Positions 7,526-17,067 of a DNA stretch of 34,130 nucleotides are shown here, piece by piece; within the stretch, counting starts at the first letter, position 1, and every line of letters begins with the position of its first letter. Under the pieces are notes generated by a model. That model ran no database searches. It was given only the letters and a program-made list of their open reading frames with translations, and was not told where the DNA came from. This DNA is from CAZBBC01 sp964489835 (GTDB lineage Bacteria; Calditrichota; Calditrichia; JAJRVZ01): NCBI GenBank assembly GCA_964489835.1, contig CAZBBC010000036.1:1-34130 (forward strand), given 5' to 3'. The translations under genes were made by a program, and so were the position numbers.

Positions 7526-9496
7526 TTATTCCCCGATCGTGATTTTAACGCGTCCTTTCAGTGACTGATCGGTTCCTTTAAGAACGATACGTCGCAATTC
7601 CCGGCCCCAGCTGGCACGCATTTTGTTATCTTCGATGGGAATAATCTCGATAAAAGCTTCTATATTATCTTCCGGATAAGTTAAAAAGTAAACATTGTCC
7701 GTGCCCGACGTACCATTAGATAAAATTATTTTACCGGATTTTGACAGGTCCGTCTCCAGTGGTGTCAGAAAATTAAACGTTGGTGGTTCAATGAATTTAG
7801 TTAGTTCATAATCATCAATAATGGAGACATTTTCACCCCGGTTTAATGTAATGGAGCGATGCCAGGATTTAACAGATGCCCCGGAGGGATAAGCGGTGGA
7901 TATGTCCAGGTTGAGTTGGGCTGATAGGTCCGATGATGAATAACGGATATCTGTAGCCATGTAAGTGTGTCCCTGTTTTTGCATCACGCCATTAATGGTG
8001 GGCAGATTGTGATAGGCCGATTGGTTATTCCACAATTCATAGCGTTGGCTGCTAAACGTTTTTGCGGTATAGGTTTGAGCCCCGGCATCGATTAAAACCG
8101 GTTCTCCGTGCGCATAGACAATAAAAGTACCAACATCATTATGATTGTGACTTTCATCATTGTGACCGCCTTTAGCTGCAACGTAAAAACTTTCATTGCT
8201 ATTGGAATATGAACGGGCCGTCATTACCTGTATATCCGGTAACCAGACATCTCTGATAAATGGTTGAGCCGGTTGCGTGGTCAGAAGTTCACTTAGGGTA
8301 AATAGTGCCGGGAGTACACGGTTTAATACACCAAAACTTCCGGAAAGTTTGTTACTACTTATATCCTGCGCCTGTGCTTCGAAAGCGGCAAAGGTCATCA
8401 TCGCTTTATTATTGATCGCTTTCCCGTACCGGTAAACAATCGGTGCATCGATGCTCATTTTAGCCGATGCATCGGCAAAATTAATAAAATAAGGCTGGCT
8501 GATATATGCTTTTGTGATAAAACTGCCCATGTTAATGATCAGTGGCTCATCAAATATATTGATTTTACCATTGGAGGCCTGATATAAAAGTTCGAGACAA
8601 TCGTATAGTGAAGCCGCCGCCCGGCCCCAGTAGCTCGGTCCTTCATCACATCCGCCATCCGGGGGATAGGGTTGAGTAAAATTATCGATGCTATCCATGG
8701 TTTTGTAAAGAATGTTTATCCGCCGCTGAGGATCTTTCTCTAAAAGGAGCGTACAGGCAATGATATTTGAATTGATCCAGGGATTCCAATTATTCACCGG
8801 ACGCATATATCCGTTTCTATTCCTCCAGTTAAAGCCCATCCAGCCCCAGTCGGTATGTTCCCAATAAGGGGTTAAAATCCGGCGGTCAGTTTCGGCAATC
8901 ATCCTTTTTGTAATCATAGGGTTAATCTTATCCAACGCCGGGGCAATTAAATAGTGGATCCAGGCCATCAGAGCGCCGGTTTCGGCGGCGAATAAATCGA
9001 CAATCGGTTGGTCGATATCCGGTAATCCCAGGCCCTGGTTATGCGCAGGAACACCCCAGAAGGATTCTTCACAGACTGCCCAAATTCCATTGACAATCTC
9101 ATCCATGAACCGGCCCTGACGTTCGAATACTTCTGCGAGCACTAGGGTTGCCAGTCGTTTTCGGCGATCAAATGACAATCCCTCATAGTTCGAGCGGTTA
9201 CCATTTCTTACAAACTCCAGAAAAGTCGTCGCCGGAAAAAGTGGCCATTCCAGGTCAAGTTCTTTCTCTGCTGATGTTATATATGCCTGCCGGACTGTTT
9301 CCGGAATTTTCTCAAATCCTTCCGGCTTCAAATAGGTCGGGTATGGGTGCCAGTCTTTGAGAGGAATTACTATTTTTTCCAATTCTCCGATTGGATAAGT
9401 AGCGGCAAGTGAAACAGGTTCCGTGGATTGTGCGGAAAGGGGACAATCCGACAACAGTACTAGTAGACAAAAGATAATAGGATACAATTTTTTCAT
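7526..9496 (-). CDS. Heparinase II/III-like secreted protein
   Basis: The 656-residue protein has a signal peptide (about 1-22, cleavage near SAQS). Residues about 40-400 form the alpha/alpha-toroid with DGGCDEGPSYWGRAA at 280-294, matching the family DGGxxEGxxYW motif. The C-terminal beta-sandwich starts at about 415 and carries GGHNDESHNHNDVG at 443-456 and a following NLPTINGVMQKQG. Heparinase II/III-like proteins eliminate uronic-acid-containing polysaccharides, and the His/Asn-rich motif binds a structural metal in characterised members. Expected location is periplasm or outside. The substrate cannot be assigned. It ends next to a RAYT transposase fragment. Confidence 0.87.
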   Translation of the reverse strand: MKKLYPIIFCLLVLLSDCPLSAQSTEPVSLAATYPIGELEKIVIPLKDWHPYPTYLKPEGFEKIPETVRQAYITSAEKELDLEWPLFPATTFLEFVRNGNRSNYEGLSFDRRKRLATLVLAEVFERQGRFMDEIVNGIWAVCEESFWGVPAHNQGLGLPDIDQPIVDLFAAETGALMAWIHYLIAPALDKINPMITKRMIAETDRRILTPYWEHTDWGWMGFNWRNRNGYMRPVNNWNPWINSNIIACTLLLEKDPQRRINILYKTMDSIDNFTQPYPPDGGCDEGPSYWGRAAASLYDCLELLYQASNGKINIFDEPLIINMGSFITKAYISQPYFINFADASAKMSIDAPIVYRYGKAINNKAMMTFAAFEAQAQDISSNKLSGSFGVLNRVLPALFTLSELLTTQPAQPFIRDVWLPDIQVMTARSYSNSNESFYVAAKGGHNDESHNHNDVGTFIVYAHGEPVLIDAGAQTYTAKTFSSQRYELWNNQSAYHNLPTINGVMQKQGHTYMATDIRYSSSDLSAQLNLDISTAYPSGASVKSWHRSITLNRGENVSIIDDYELTKFIEPPTFNFLTPLETDLSKSGKIILSNGTSGTDNVYFLTYPEDNIEAFIEIIPIEDNKMRASWGRELRRIVLKGTDQSLKGRVKITIGE

Positions 9497-10160
9497 GTTT
9501 TAACCCGTCTCTTAATCCGGTAGTGTAAAAGATAACCACAGAGCGCACAGAGTAACTATTTAATATTTATTGACTTAAAGAATCTTTTTTTTGCCTCTCT
9601 GCGATTGCCTCAAAGTCACGCCCTTAATTCCATCTTTTAACATTCCAACTTATGAGTGTCCAGTTACAACCATAATCATTAGAAGTTATCACCAGAATAT
9701 CAAATGGTATAGAGTTTTAATAAACATAGAGACTTGATTTAAAGAACTCACCCTAAATCCCTCTCTTGTAAAGAGAGGGACTTTAGGGAGCCCCTTCTCT
9801 TTTCAAGAGAAGGGGTTTGGGGATGAGTTTTTTAAATATAAATTGAACCATTTTTTTAAACCGGACTCTAATGATTCCAACTTTAAAATTGATTACAGCT
9901 CCAACTCTAATATTCTCTGCCTTAGATATATTAACAACTGAGAAATATTGAAGATATCTCCTAAGTTAAGAAGAAGTTTTTAATACATTTGATTTTATTA
10001 TCTCAATACTATCTTCAATTGATTATTTTTTAAGAGTTTCACGCCGGTAGGCGGATCCGCCCACTGGCGGGCACAGAGTGATTCTCTGGGGTCTCTGCCT
10101 GCCCGCCTTTGGCGAGGTGGTTTTGTTTTTATTATTCTTTTTCATTTTTTCATGTTCCGA
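9497..10160. other. 664-bp intergenic region with multiple repeat fragments
   Basis: No gene is supported. It contains an ACCACAGAGCGCACAGAG word near 9535, a bipartite hairpin at 9746-9828, and a hairpin-rich GCGGATCCGCC and GCCTGCCCGCC segment at about 10040-10115. A 28-codon open frame on the minus strand ending at 9624 reads TSNDYGCNWT, an Asp-box-like motif, and could be a remnant of a BNR-repeat gene; the evidence is a single motif. Confidence 0.65.
9746..9828. repeat. Three-stem dispersed repeat
   Basis: ACTCA at 9746 pairs with TGAGT ending at 9828 and encloses two hairpins: TCCCTCTCTT/AAGAGAGGGA with flanking CCTAAA/TTTAGG, and CCCCTTCTCTT/AAGAGAAGGGG. The geometry is a three-way junction. 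This is a widely dispersed class of intergenic element in several bacterial phyla, from memory of similar words. No function is claimed. Confidence 0.75.
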
Positions 10161-12482
10161 TTAGTAAATTTCGGGTCTTGTTGTTCCCTTATAAGGTTCC
10201 GCTCCAAATTTTTTTCCACTGCTTGGAGAGACTGAGATCAGTTCTTGTTTTGTGGTGGAAGGGGCTTTGATAAAACCATGATATCGGGCCATCCAGTAGT
10301 CCCGCAGAAAACTGGTCGGTTCCATCACCCGCAGGCCGTTAGCACCACCATCATAATGCTGGGCATTGCGGCTCCCGCGTGATACGGACATTTCCCGGGG
10401 TGATATAGCCCGCGTCGTACCGCCTTCGTAGGGTACATAACCGGGTTCCGGTGCCAGATCTGCCCGGTGCGAATTTTTATAATTATACTCGATACAATCC
10501 AGTGTCCATTCCCGTAAATGTTTTACCGATCTTTCCAGCTCACAGTCATTCCCGGTAATGGCGCCATAAGCAAAATTGAACCAGGAGATATGCTCCAATC
10601 GTTTGATTGCCCAGGTGCGGGCCAGACTGCGGATATAAATAGATCTTAAGTTTGGATCATCAATGTAGCGTAATAACGTATAGTAACTCCTGAATGCCAG
10701 ATTGTCATCCCAGGGGGCGACGTCTGCTTGTGGAAAAGTTCTTTTTTGACGAACTGTATAATTATGGTATCCCCAATCGATTAATTGTTGAAAGCCGTCT
10801 TCGAATTTTTTATCCCCCGTTACCGAGAATGCCGCCCGCATAAAGGCTTGCACTTCCAGACCGTTAAGTCCCCTGTCCCAGGATCCATAGGGCCTGAGCA
10901 GATAGTCCGGATCCCAGCGTCCCCAACGGGTCGGTTTGCCATCCATATCCCGCATCACCCAACCGTTATCGATAATGTGGGCGGCAATCCGGGCAAGATG
11001 TTCTTTGGCCATTTTCTTTTCAATTCCCTTGGCAACCAAATCGTGAAAAATAGAAACGGCGTAAAAATGGGCGATTATTTCATCACTGGATGTATCTCCT
11101 TTCCAGTACCATTTACCATCAGCGGTTGGGTACCATTTTGCAGGCAAACCACCGGAACCATGACGGCTGCGCTTATCCATATCCCCGGTGGCGGACCAAA
11201 TGGCGCGGGCAACAAAACCATCAATGGGGGTAATCCGCTCCAGCCAAAGCATAGCCTTAAAAGATTCAACGGCTTCCTGCCGGGCTGTTTCATCACCGGT
11301 AACAACATATTTGTAACACATCGCGGCCAGGTAAGGTGCCGTATGCCCACCGTCATTGTCACTCACTTCCCGTATCCATATATCGTCATGCTTGTAAATA
11401 GTGTGTATAAATCCTAACCGCTTATGTCCCCATTCGTCGATATGCCGTTCGTAATGGGCGGCTTTTTTGCGAAGGGTATACGGTTCGTAGCGGATAATTC
11501 CGATGCCGCCGTCTGTAGCAATATAGACAATATTATCACCCACAGCGATATCGTGAACATTGTCCGCAGGCAGCCAGTGATCGGCACCGAAATAATGCCA
11601 TTCATTTTCTAACATACGAACCGCACCCGTTGTTGTACCGATCCAAACATCATCAGCAAAACCCTTTGCAAGACAAGTGGTGTTCTCATAGGGTAGCCCG
11701 TCTTTTCCCGTGAGGGTACTCATGGCAGCACCTCGTAAAACGACGAGTCCGCGCCCGGTGCTTATAAATAAGCGGCTTCCGGAAGACAGCAGATCGCGGG
11801 TTTGGGGTGAGGGCAGTCTTCCCCAGTCAACAAAATCCTGATCGACAATTCGTCCATCAAATAATACCAGTTTTCCGGGTCTGAGTATATAAAGTGTACT
11901 GCTGAATGAGGCGATCCGATCAATCGGGCCAATTTGAACCGGATCGGCAAGTATTTGGGTACCATCTGCCATTACCATCGTGATATCACTGGATAAGTAA
12001 CCACCCGCCGGTTTAATGTTGATAAATCTGTCTCCTTCAAGACGAAAGACATCATTCCGGGTAGCACCATGCACATTCCCGAGGTGCATACAGACGTCCA
12101 CATACTCCTGATCATCCATTTTCTGCCATTTTTTATTTATAAATCTGTATAAACCATTGGATGTCAGGGCCCAGAGATTACCACCTGCTGTTTTCAGTCT
12201 TTTTACTCCTACCGGTCCGGATTTTAATGGACTAATCTTTTCATCTTTTACAACATAGATGTTATTATTAATCGCTGCATAGCAGGTTCCCTCAAAAAGG
12301 GCCAGTGAACGGATGGGCTGCTTTAGCGGGATTTTTTTCGCGACCTCCTGCAGATAAACATTATCTTCCACCGGTTTCCATAGTTTTTGAGCTACTGGAA
12401 AAAGATCATCAGCAAAGGCTGAAGATGTTAGAATAAGCAGATTAAGGATTACTAAAATTTGCGAATTTGATAGAAGTCTCAT
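10161..12482 (-). CDS. Secreted beta-propeller plus alpha/alpha-toroid protein
   Basis: With the ATG at 12482 (AAAGGAG upstream) the protein is 773 residues and begins with a signal peptide (MRLLSNSQILVILNLLILTS...). In-frame codons further upstream are rejected because they run through the CCCCCTT/AAGGGGG hairpin repeat. Residues about 50-340 contain regulator-propeller-like blades (SNGLYRF, GRGLVVL, DDVWIGTTTGAVRM, DGGIGIIRYEP). Residues about 350-740 are alpha-helical with DNDGGHTAPYLAAMCYKY, GDTSSDEIIAHFYA and GSWDRGLNGLEVQAF, typical of six-hairpin or toroid carbohydrate-active folds. It may bind or cleave polysaccharide outside the cell. I do not recognise a characterised homologue. The neighbours are a heparinase-like protein and a Gfo/Idh/MocA oxidoreductase. 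Confidence 0.7.
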   Translation of the reverse strand: MRLLSNSQILVILNLLILTSSAFADDLFPVAQKLWKPVEDNVYLQEVAKKIPLKQPIRSLALFEGTCYAAINNNIYVVKDEKISPLKSGPVGVKRLKTAGGNLWALTSNGLYRFINKKWQKMDDQEYVDVCMHLGNVHGATRNDVFRLEGDRFINIKPAGGYLSSDITMVMADGTQILADPVQIGPIDRIASFSSTLYILRPGKLVLFDGRIVDQDFVDWGRLPSPQTRDLLSSGSRLFISTGRGLVVLRGAAMSTLTGKDGLPYENTTCLAKGFADDVWIGTTTGAVRMLENEWHYFGADHWLPADNVHDIAVGDNIVYIATDGGIGIIRYEPYTLRKKAAHYERHIDEWGHKRLGFIHTIYKHDDIWIREVSDNDGGHTAPYLAAMCYKYVVTGDETARQEAVESFKAMLWLERITPIDGFVARAIWSATGDMDKRSRHGSGGLPAKWYPTADGKWYWKGDTSSDEIIAHFYAVSIFHDLVAKGIEKKMAKEHLARIAAHIIDNGWVMRDMDGKPTRWGRWDPDYLLRPYGSWDRGLNGLEVQAFMRAAFSVTGDKKFEDGFQQLIDWGYHNYTVRQKRTFPQADVAPWDDNLAFRSYYTLLRYIDDPNLRSIYIRSLARTWAIKRLEHISWFNFAYGAITGNDCELERSVKHLREWTLDCIEYNYKNSHRADLAPEPGYVPYEGGTTRAISPREMSVSRGSRNAQHYDGGANGLRVMEPTSFLRDYWMARYHGFIKAPSTTKQELISVSPSSGKKFGAEPYKGTTRPEIY

Positions 12483-12539
12483 CCGGGGGCTCCTTTTGTA
12501 AATATGATTAAGGGGTTGTTTTTTAGTAACATAAATCAA

Positions 12540-12650
12540 TTTTATATCCCCCTTAGTCCCCCTTTTCCAAGGGGGAAACAGAGCCTTCATAAACCGAGAT
12601 CGGTACTGATTAACCGATACTGCAACAGCCCCTGCTAAGGGGGAATTAAA
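12540..12650. repeat. CCCCCTT/AAGGGGG hairpin repeat upstream of the propeller gene
   Basis: CCCCC at 12558-12562 pairs with GGGGG at 12571-12575, followed by ATCGGT/ACCGAT at about 12599-12618 and a CCCCT...AAGGGGG pair at about 12630-12643. It is in the likely 5' leader of the propeller gene and resembles the repeat at 6110-6170. Confidence 0.55.
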
Positions 12651-12765
12651 TCGTTGATTATATGCTACTTATACTTCAAATATTAGTTTTTATAAATAAG
12701 TCAGATTACTAAAGATAAAAAAAATCATAAATAAATCATAAAAAATATGATGCCGCTTTCATTGG

Positions 12766-13743
12766 TCAACTATGGGAACTTGACTGCTCAATCAGAGCAT
12801 CAATTACCTTCATGTTGGCGACAGCATCTTCCAGAGGCGTCGGGACAGGAGTGTTGTTGATAATTGCCTGGGAGAATACGTCGCCCTGGATTGTGTATTG
12901 GTCGCAAACATCAAAAATAATCTCTTCAATATCTGATCCACGCTGATGCCAGATCCTGCATGGTTTGTCAGAGGGTGCATTGAAGGGTATTTCAATTTCT
13001 ATCCAGCCCTCACTACCGAATATATTAACCCGTTGATAAGGTGATATCTGAGTGGCGCAGGTGAAAGTAGAAATTCCGTTTTTAAACTCGAGCAACCCGG
13101 AGGTTAACCGGTCAACTTTAAATGTTGGATCATATGCAAGAACACCACTGACACGTCGTGGTTCTTCATTAAAGATAAAACGGGCCAGCGATATACAATA
13201 GCACCCGATATCCATTAGACCACCGCCGCCGCATTCCGGGCGATTTCGGATATTATCAGGATCAATGTTGTGGTAGGAGAAAAATGATTGAATGGTCTTT
13301 AGTTCTCCGATTTTACCGTCTATGACCAATTGGCGGGAAAATTGCCATTGGGGATGAAATCGATACATGAAGGCTTCCATTATTTTCAGCTGAGGGTACT
13401 TTTGAGCAGTTTCATACAATTTCTGAGCTTCTGAGAGATCCATACTTATCGGCTTCTCACACAGCACGTGTTTTCCGGCTGCGAGTGCTTTGATCGACCA
13501 GGGGACATGCAATTGATTGGGAAGTGAAATGTAGACGGCATCAATATGACTATCAGCGAGCAGGGCCTCGTAAGATCCGTAAGCGTTGGGTATATGCAAT
13601 TGATCGGCTATTTCCTGTGCTTTTGCTAAATTGCGTGAGGCGATGGCAGTGATCTCGCAATATGCGCTTAATTGCATGGCAGGAATCACTTTTTGGGTAC
13701 CGATTTTGGCAGTGCTTAAGACACCCCAGCGCAGTTTAGTCAT
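12766..13743 (-). CDS. Cytoplasmic Gfo/Idh/MocA oxidoreductase
   Basis: The 325-residue protein lacks a signal peptide. It starts LRWGVLSTAKIGTQKVIPAM, a nucleotide-binding loop of the glucose-fructose oxidoreductase/xylose dehydrogenase branch. VLCEKPISMDLSEA is the EKP motif, and GGGGLMDIGCYCISLARFI is the conserved C-terminal helix motif. It most likely oxidises a sugar with NAD(P). The ATG at 13743 is 11 bp after the stop of the upstream DUF6567-like lipoprotein gene, so the two are probably co-transcribed. The substrate is unknown; neighbours suggest a pentose or deoxysugar. Confidence 0.9.
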   Translation of the reverse strand: MTKLRWGVLSTAKIGTQKVIPAMQLSAYCEITAIASRNLAKAQEIADQLHIPNAYGSYEALLADSHIDAVYISLPNQLHVPWSIKALAAGKHVLCEKPISMDLSEAQKLYETAQKYPQLKIMEAFMYRFHPQWQFSRQLVIDGKIGELKTIQSFFSYHNIDPDNIRNRPECGGGGLMDIGCYCISLARFIFNEEPRRVSGVLAYDPTFKVDRLTSGLLEFKNGISTFTCATQISPYQRVNIFGSEGWIEIEIPFNAPSDKPCRIWHQRGSDIEEIIFDVCDQYTIQGDVFSQAIINNTPVPTPLEDAVANMKVIDALIEQSSSHS

Positions 13744-13754
13744 CCCTACAGAAC

Positions 13755-14177
13755 TTATTCGGTAAACTCAACGATATCGGCATGAATATAAAGTTTTGTC
13801 TGCGTATAGACAAAAAGATTTATAATATCCGAATCGTAGCGTATGTTAACGAGCGCTAGTTTTTTTCCGTCGAGATCCCCATGTTTTTCTTTGTATTTTT
13901 TCCACAGATCCTGTATGGCATCATCATATAATGTTGCAGTTCCACCAACCCTGACAAGGGCAAAAGTGTTGGCCAAAAAACCGGTCGAAAAACTGACACC
14001 GATCAGATAGTCTGCTTTCGAAGATCCCTCCAAATTTCTGGCTACATAGTTGAAGTTGGGATCAGATAATTCGACATTTGTAACATTCTGGGACAAAAAT
14101 GATCCGGCGGAATAGCAACCGGATAAGAAGGCCATAAGGGTTGGAATTAAAACGATAAGCCATAATTTTTGTCTCAT
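13755..14177 (-). CDS. DUF6567-like lipoprotein
   Basis: The 140-residue protein has a signal peptide and lipobox LSGC (Cys at residue 21), so it is probably lipidated. The mature part, NVELSDPNFNYVARNLEGSS, then KADYLIGVSFSTGFLANTF and KLALVNIRYDSD, matches the general pattern of DUF6567 proteins (beta strands, A/G-K-A-Y-I-G element, C-terminal VNIxYD). An AAGGAG precedes the ATG. It precedes the cytoplasmic oxidoreductase by 11 bp. Function unknown. Confidence 0.7.
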   Translation of the reverse strand: MRQKLWLIVLIPTLMAFLSGCYSAGSFLSQNVTNVELSDPNFNYVARNLEGSSKADYLIGVSFSTGFLANTFALVRVGGTATLYDDAIQDLWKKYKEKHGDLDGKKLALVNIRYDSDIINLFVYTQTKLYIHADIVEFTE

Positions 14178-14519
14178 GTGAGGTACTCCTTTTAAAATAT
14201 TTGTATTTAATGTTAAGATGATTTTCCACCCCTATGTTAATAGAAATAACTCATAAATTCAATATAAGATGAACGGAGCCTTTATGAGAGCGAATTATAA
14301 TGATTAGCAGAATACGCTCAGGATCTTTTTTGTCATGGCATGTATAGGCTGGCCACCAGGAGCCGCTATGGAATAAGTGGAGAGGGATGTCAGGCTGCAA
14401 TCAGACAGTGCCGGTTTTATGAGTTTAATCCCATTGGCTGTAGCTGCCTGTACAATTGAGATGTGGAACTTTTGCACCCTTACTCTTCAATCTTCTTACT
14501 TGACAGTCATCAATGTTGC
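14178..14519. other. 342-bp intergenic stretch with one unidentified open frame
   Basis: On the minus strand an open frame from 14486 to the stop at 14304 reads 60 residues, with SIVQAATANGIKLIKPALSD and AAPGGQPIHAMTKKILSVFC. It lacks an ATG start and I do not recognise it. It may be the 3' remnant of a gene or chance. No repeat was identified here. Confidence 0.4.
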
Positions 14520-15674
14520 CTACTCTTGATCTCTTTTCTCAGGATACTTGCTTACAATCATTCGTAATGAAACACTTGCTGATTCCGGATCCCCCACAAT
14601 AACATCATTTTCAGTAAAAGTGGCCATCAGAATCTCTCTGGCCTCTCTACGGGAATAATCGTAAATGATATGGATCGTTCCATCCTGGTTCTGCTGACCA
14701 TCAGGATAGGAAACCCCTTTTCTTTCATCGAGCATCAGTCCGTTTGACCAGGTAAGACCATCGTCTCCAGACAAATAGGCGGTAAGATGTGAGCGCCCGA
14801 TTCTTTCACTGATCGGTCCATGCTTGACAAGAAGCAAGTTACCTGAATAAAGGCGACGGATAAAAAAACGGGCGGACGGGTGCTGGATGGGAGAAGGTAC
14901 CAGAGCACTCCAGGTTTGTCCGCGGTCACTTGATATACTCTCTCCAATACCGTACGAGGTGCGAACCAGCATCCATAAAGACTGGTCATTTCTCTCAACG
15001 ATCATGTGCTCATCGTAATCTCTGACTTTCCTGGGTACATTACACGAACCCCGAACGCTCCAGGTTTGGCCTTTATCTGTGGAGACAACGACTCTGGCAC
15101 TGTTGTCGGTGTCACGCCAGGTCGACGCGGGTAGCATCCATTCTCCGGATGATAAAATGGTTGGTTTGCACATCATAATCCCATCGGTGAGGCGCCTGGG
15201 CTGTGACCAATCGGAACCGCTCTTGTCCGGATCGTTGTTGGTCATGGCCCAAACACCGGCAACCGTACCGTCATGACCGATTGCCTGTGCCCAAAAGGAC
15301 CAAAGCCTTGCTTCCGGATCGATCCACAATTCGGGATCAAACGCACGAACCGGGCCGTCGGTGTCGGGATCGATGCTGAGGCTTTCCGTCCAGGTCATGC
15401 CGCCGTCCCCGCTGGTGGCAACCACTACATAATTATTGTGGTCTTCTTTTGGTGTTTTTCCGGCATACCAGGTTGCCCAAAGTCGCCCCTCTGGGCTGAT
15501 GGCCAGACTCGGGATGCCCTGAAACATCCGGCTTGTCAATGCATGATTCTGATCGGGTGGTACTATGACCTGCGGTGGGGTGAGATATGCCTGTTCACCC
15601 GCAAACATACATAATATAATTATTACTGCGATCAGTGCTGTAATCAACAATCTCCATTCATTGAATACTTTCAT
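14520..15674 (-). CDS. Sialidase-type (BNR/Asp-box) exo-glycosidase-like protein
   Basis: The 384-residue protein starts at 15674 (MKVFNEWRLLITALIAVI), with AAAGGTGGA upstream and a hydrophobic N-terminal segment that acts as a signal anchor. An alternative ATG at 15821 would add 49 implausible residues and overlap the upstream gene. Four Asp boxes (S/T-x-D-x-G-x-T-W) are visible: SGDGGMTW, STDKGQTW, SSDRGQTW and SGDDGLTW. Conserved early motifs include PSLAISPEGRLWATWY and SFWAQ. This is the six-bladed-propeller sialidase fold (GH33-like or unclassified). The arginine triad and the Tyr/Glu pair cannot be assigned confidently; a non-sialate substrate is possible. It likely faces the periplasm or outside. 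Confidence 0.85.
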   Translation of the reverse strand: MKVFNEWRLLITALIAVIIILCMFAGEQAYLTPPQVIVPPDQNHALTSRMFQGIPSLAISPEGRLWATWYAGKTPKEDHNNYVVVATSGDGGMTWTESLSIDPDTDGPVRAFDPELWIDPEARLWSFWAQAIGHDGTVAGVWAMTNNDPDKSGSDWSQPRRLTDGIMMCKPTILSSGEWMLPASTWRDTDNSARVVVSTDKGQTWSVRGSCNVPRKVRDYDEHMIVERNDQSLWMLVRTSYGIGESISSDRGQTWSALVPSPIQHPSARFFIRRLYSGNLLLVKHGPISERIGRSHLTAYLSGDDGLTWSNGLMLDERKGVSYPDGQQNQDGTIHIIYDYSRREAREILMATFTENDVIVGDPESASVSLRMIVSKYPEKRDQE

Positions 15675-15720
15675 TGTTCCACCTTTTCCATGTCGAAAAT
15701 GACACATTGGATGTGTGACC

Positions 15721-16200
15721 CTATCTGAACAATGGTTCTGTTTCCAATAACCTGCATTCTTTAATGTCATTAGATCCAAAATTTTCCGGCACCAACTTGA
15801 TGGTAAGTTCTTGACCACCAAATGTGCCAGCTGTGCATTTTATAAAATACGATAGTCCCGGTTTTGCTTCAAAAACAAATTTTGTAGGAGTAGCAACTGC
15901 TGCATCCAAAATACCTGTTGCAAACATCTTAAACTGTACGGCCGATGATAACTCCACTTTTCCTGGCTCAACGAAAAATGGAAAGTATCCATTATTCTTA
16001 AGAACACATAACTGCTCATAATTGTATGTAATCATGAATTCTGTGTTAGAATTATCACCCATACGATACAAATAAACAACACTCTGGTCTTCAGGAACAT
16101 CCAAAACGGGTTTGAACAAGGGACCTTTTAATGTTGAACAACCGATACAATATATGGCAAGCATAAATATAAATAAAAATACAATAAATATATATCTCAT
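15721..16200 (-). CDS. DUF2846-type lipoprotein
   Basis: Starting at ATG 16200 (GGAGAG upstream), the 159-residue protein has a leader ending in a lipobox (YCIGC) and a mature region with SVVYLYRMGDNSNTEFMITYN, then GYFPFFVEPGKVEL and GLSYFIKCTAGTF. This matches DUF2846 domains, found in lipoproteins with a compact beta fold. It stops 46 bp before the sialidase start, so the two could be co-transcribed. Function unknown. Confidence 0.72.
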   Translation of the reverse strand: MRYIFIVFLFIFMLAIYCIGCSTLKGPLFKPVLDVPEDQSVVYLYRMGDNSNTEFMITYNYEQLCVLKNNGYFPFFVEPGKVELSSAVQFKMFATGILDAAVATPTKFVFEAKPGLSYFIKCTAGTFGGQELTIKLVPENFGSNDIKECRLLETEPLFR

Positions 16201-16293
16201 ACAAACTCTCCTTAGTGAATAGGGTAGTTCCAAAGACTGATAATACAGTTTACCCGCTGGCATTTTAGAACTACCCGATATTTTTCAATGTAT

Positions 16294-16827
16294 TTAAAAA
16301 TACACATTATAGGATACCATCATTCCTTTGCGCTTATTTTGTTTGCCATATATATTTTTGAGGATCGCGGCATTATTGTTGCTGTAAACCGTGTCCCAAT
16401 CTTCCGATGCGCTTCCGAGTGCATAACCAACCAATGTGCCTAAAGCGGTGAAAAGATATATTGGCCAGGTTTGAATAGTTGTAGTTTGTATGAAACCGGT
16501 AGTTTCTGTTTCTTTAGTTCCTAAAGCCACCGCCACACCAATACCACATCCGGCGAGTCCACCAAGCCAAATGCCGGTATTTCCATAATGACCATCATAC
16601 TCCGAAACTTCTGTCACTTGATTCAATCCGAGAACTTTACGATCCTGGGATTCTTCCGGATAATATTCGATCGAATCTTTAGAAAAAACAATATACTCAC
16701 CCTCAATGATCTGGGAATCTGTGGTAAAAATTTTACCACGATTGACAGACCTGCCGTCAAGATTTTGTTGTCCGAAAACCGGAAAACAGATGAAAACTGC
16801 GAATAGAAATAAAATCATTTTATTCAT
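16294..16827 (-). CDS. Exported protein with a glycine-rich membrane segment
   Basis: The start at 16827 (MNKMILFLFAVFICFPVFG) has GGAG upstream and gives a signal peptide with cleavage near VFGQQ. The body has SVNRGKIFTTDSQIIEGEYI (a beta-rich segment), then GIWLGGLAGCGIGVAVALG and YLFTALGTLVGYALGSASED, two small-residue membrane-type helices. It ends in a basic stretch and MVSYNVYF. No family recognised. The glycine-zipper-like helices suggest membrane association. It is on the same strand as the DUF2846 gene, 93 bp away. Confidence 0.6.
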   Translation of the reverse strand: MNKMILFLFAVFICFPVFGQQNLDGRSVNRGKIFTTDSQIIEGEYIVFSKDSIEYYPEESQDRKVLGLNQVTEVSEYDGHYGNTGIWLGGLAGCGIGVAVALGTKETETTGFIQTTTIQTWPIYLFTALGTLVGYALGSASEDWDTVYSNNNAAILKNIYGKQNKRKGMMVSYNVYF

Positions 16828-17067
16828 GGGGAACTCCTTTACTCTACCGGCAGATAGATTCGTTATTTTATGATAGTTATAGTTAAGATTGGCCTGCCGT
16901 GAATCCATTCTTAACGACACTTATTGTATTGTATATTTTGGGGATTATTAGTAAAAATTCTTCAGATAATGTTGCAGGATGAGAAAATGAGCGGTTTTAA
17001 TATAGAGTAGATTTCATTTAAATTATTTCCTAATTCACTAACATCCTGCGATGCTGTGTGTATTATG

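Noticed and set aside
10785..11417. A 210-codon open frame on the plus strand
   Set aside because: It is antisense to the propeller/toroid gene, shows no protein-like motif and its composition mirrors the codons of the real gene.
14304..14486. A 60-codon minus-strand open frame
   Set aside because: No start codon or recognised family; reported only as part of the intergenic entry.
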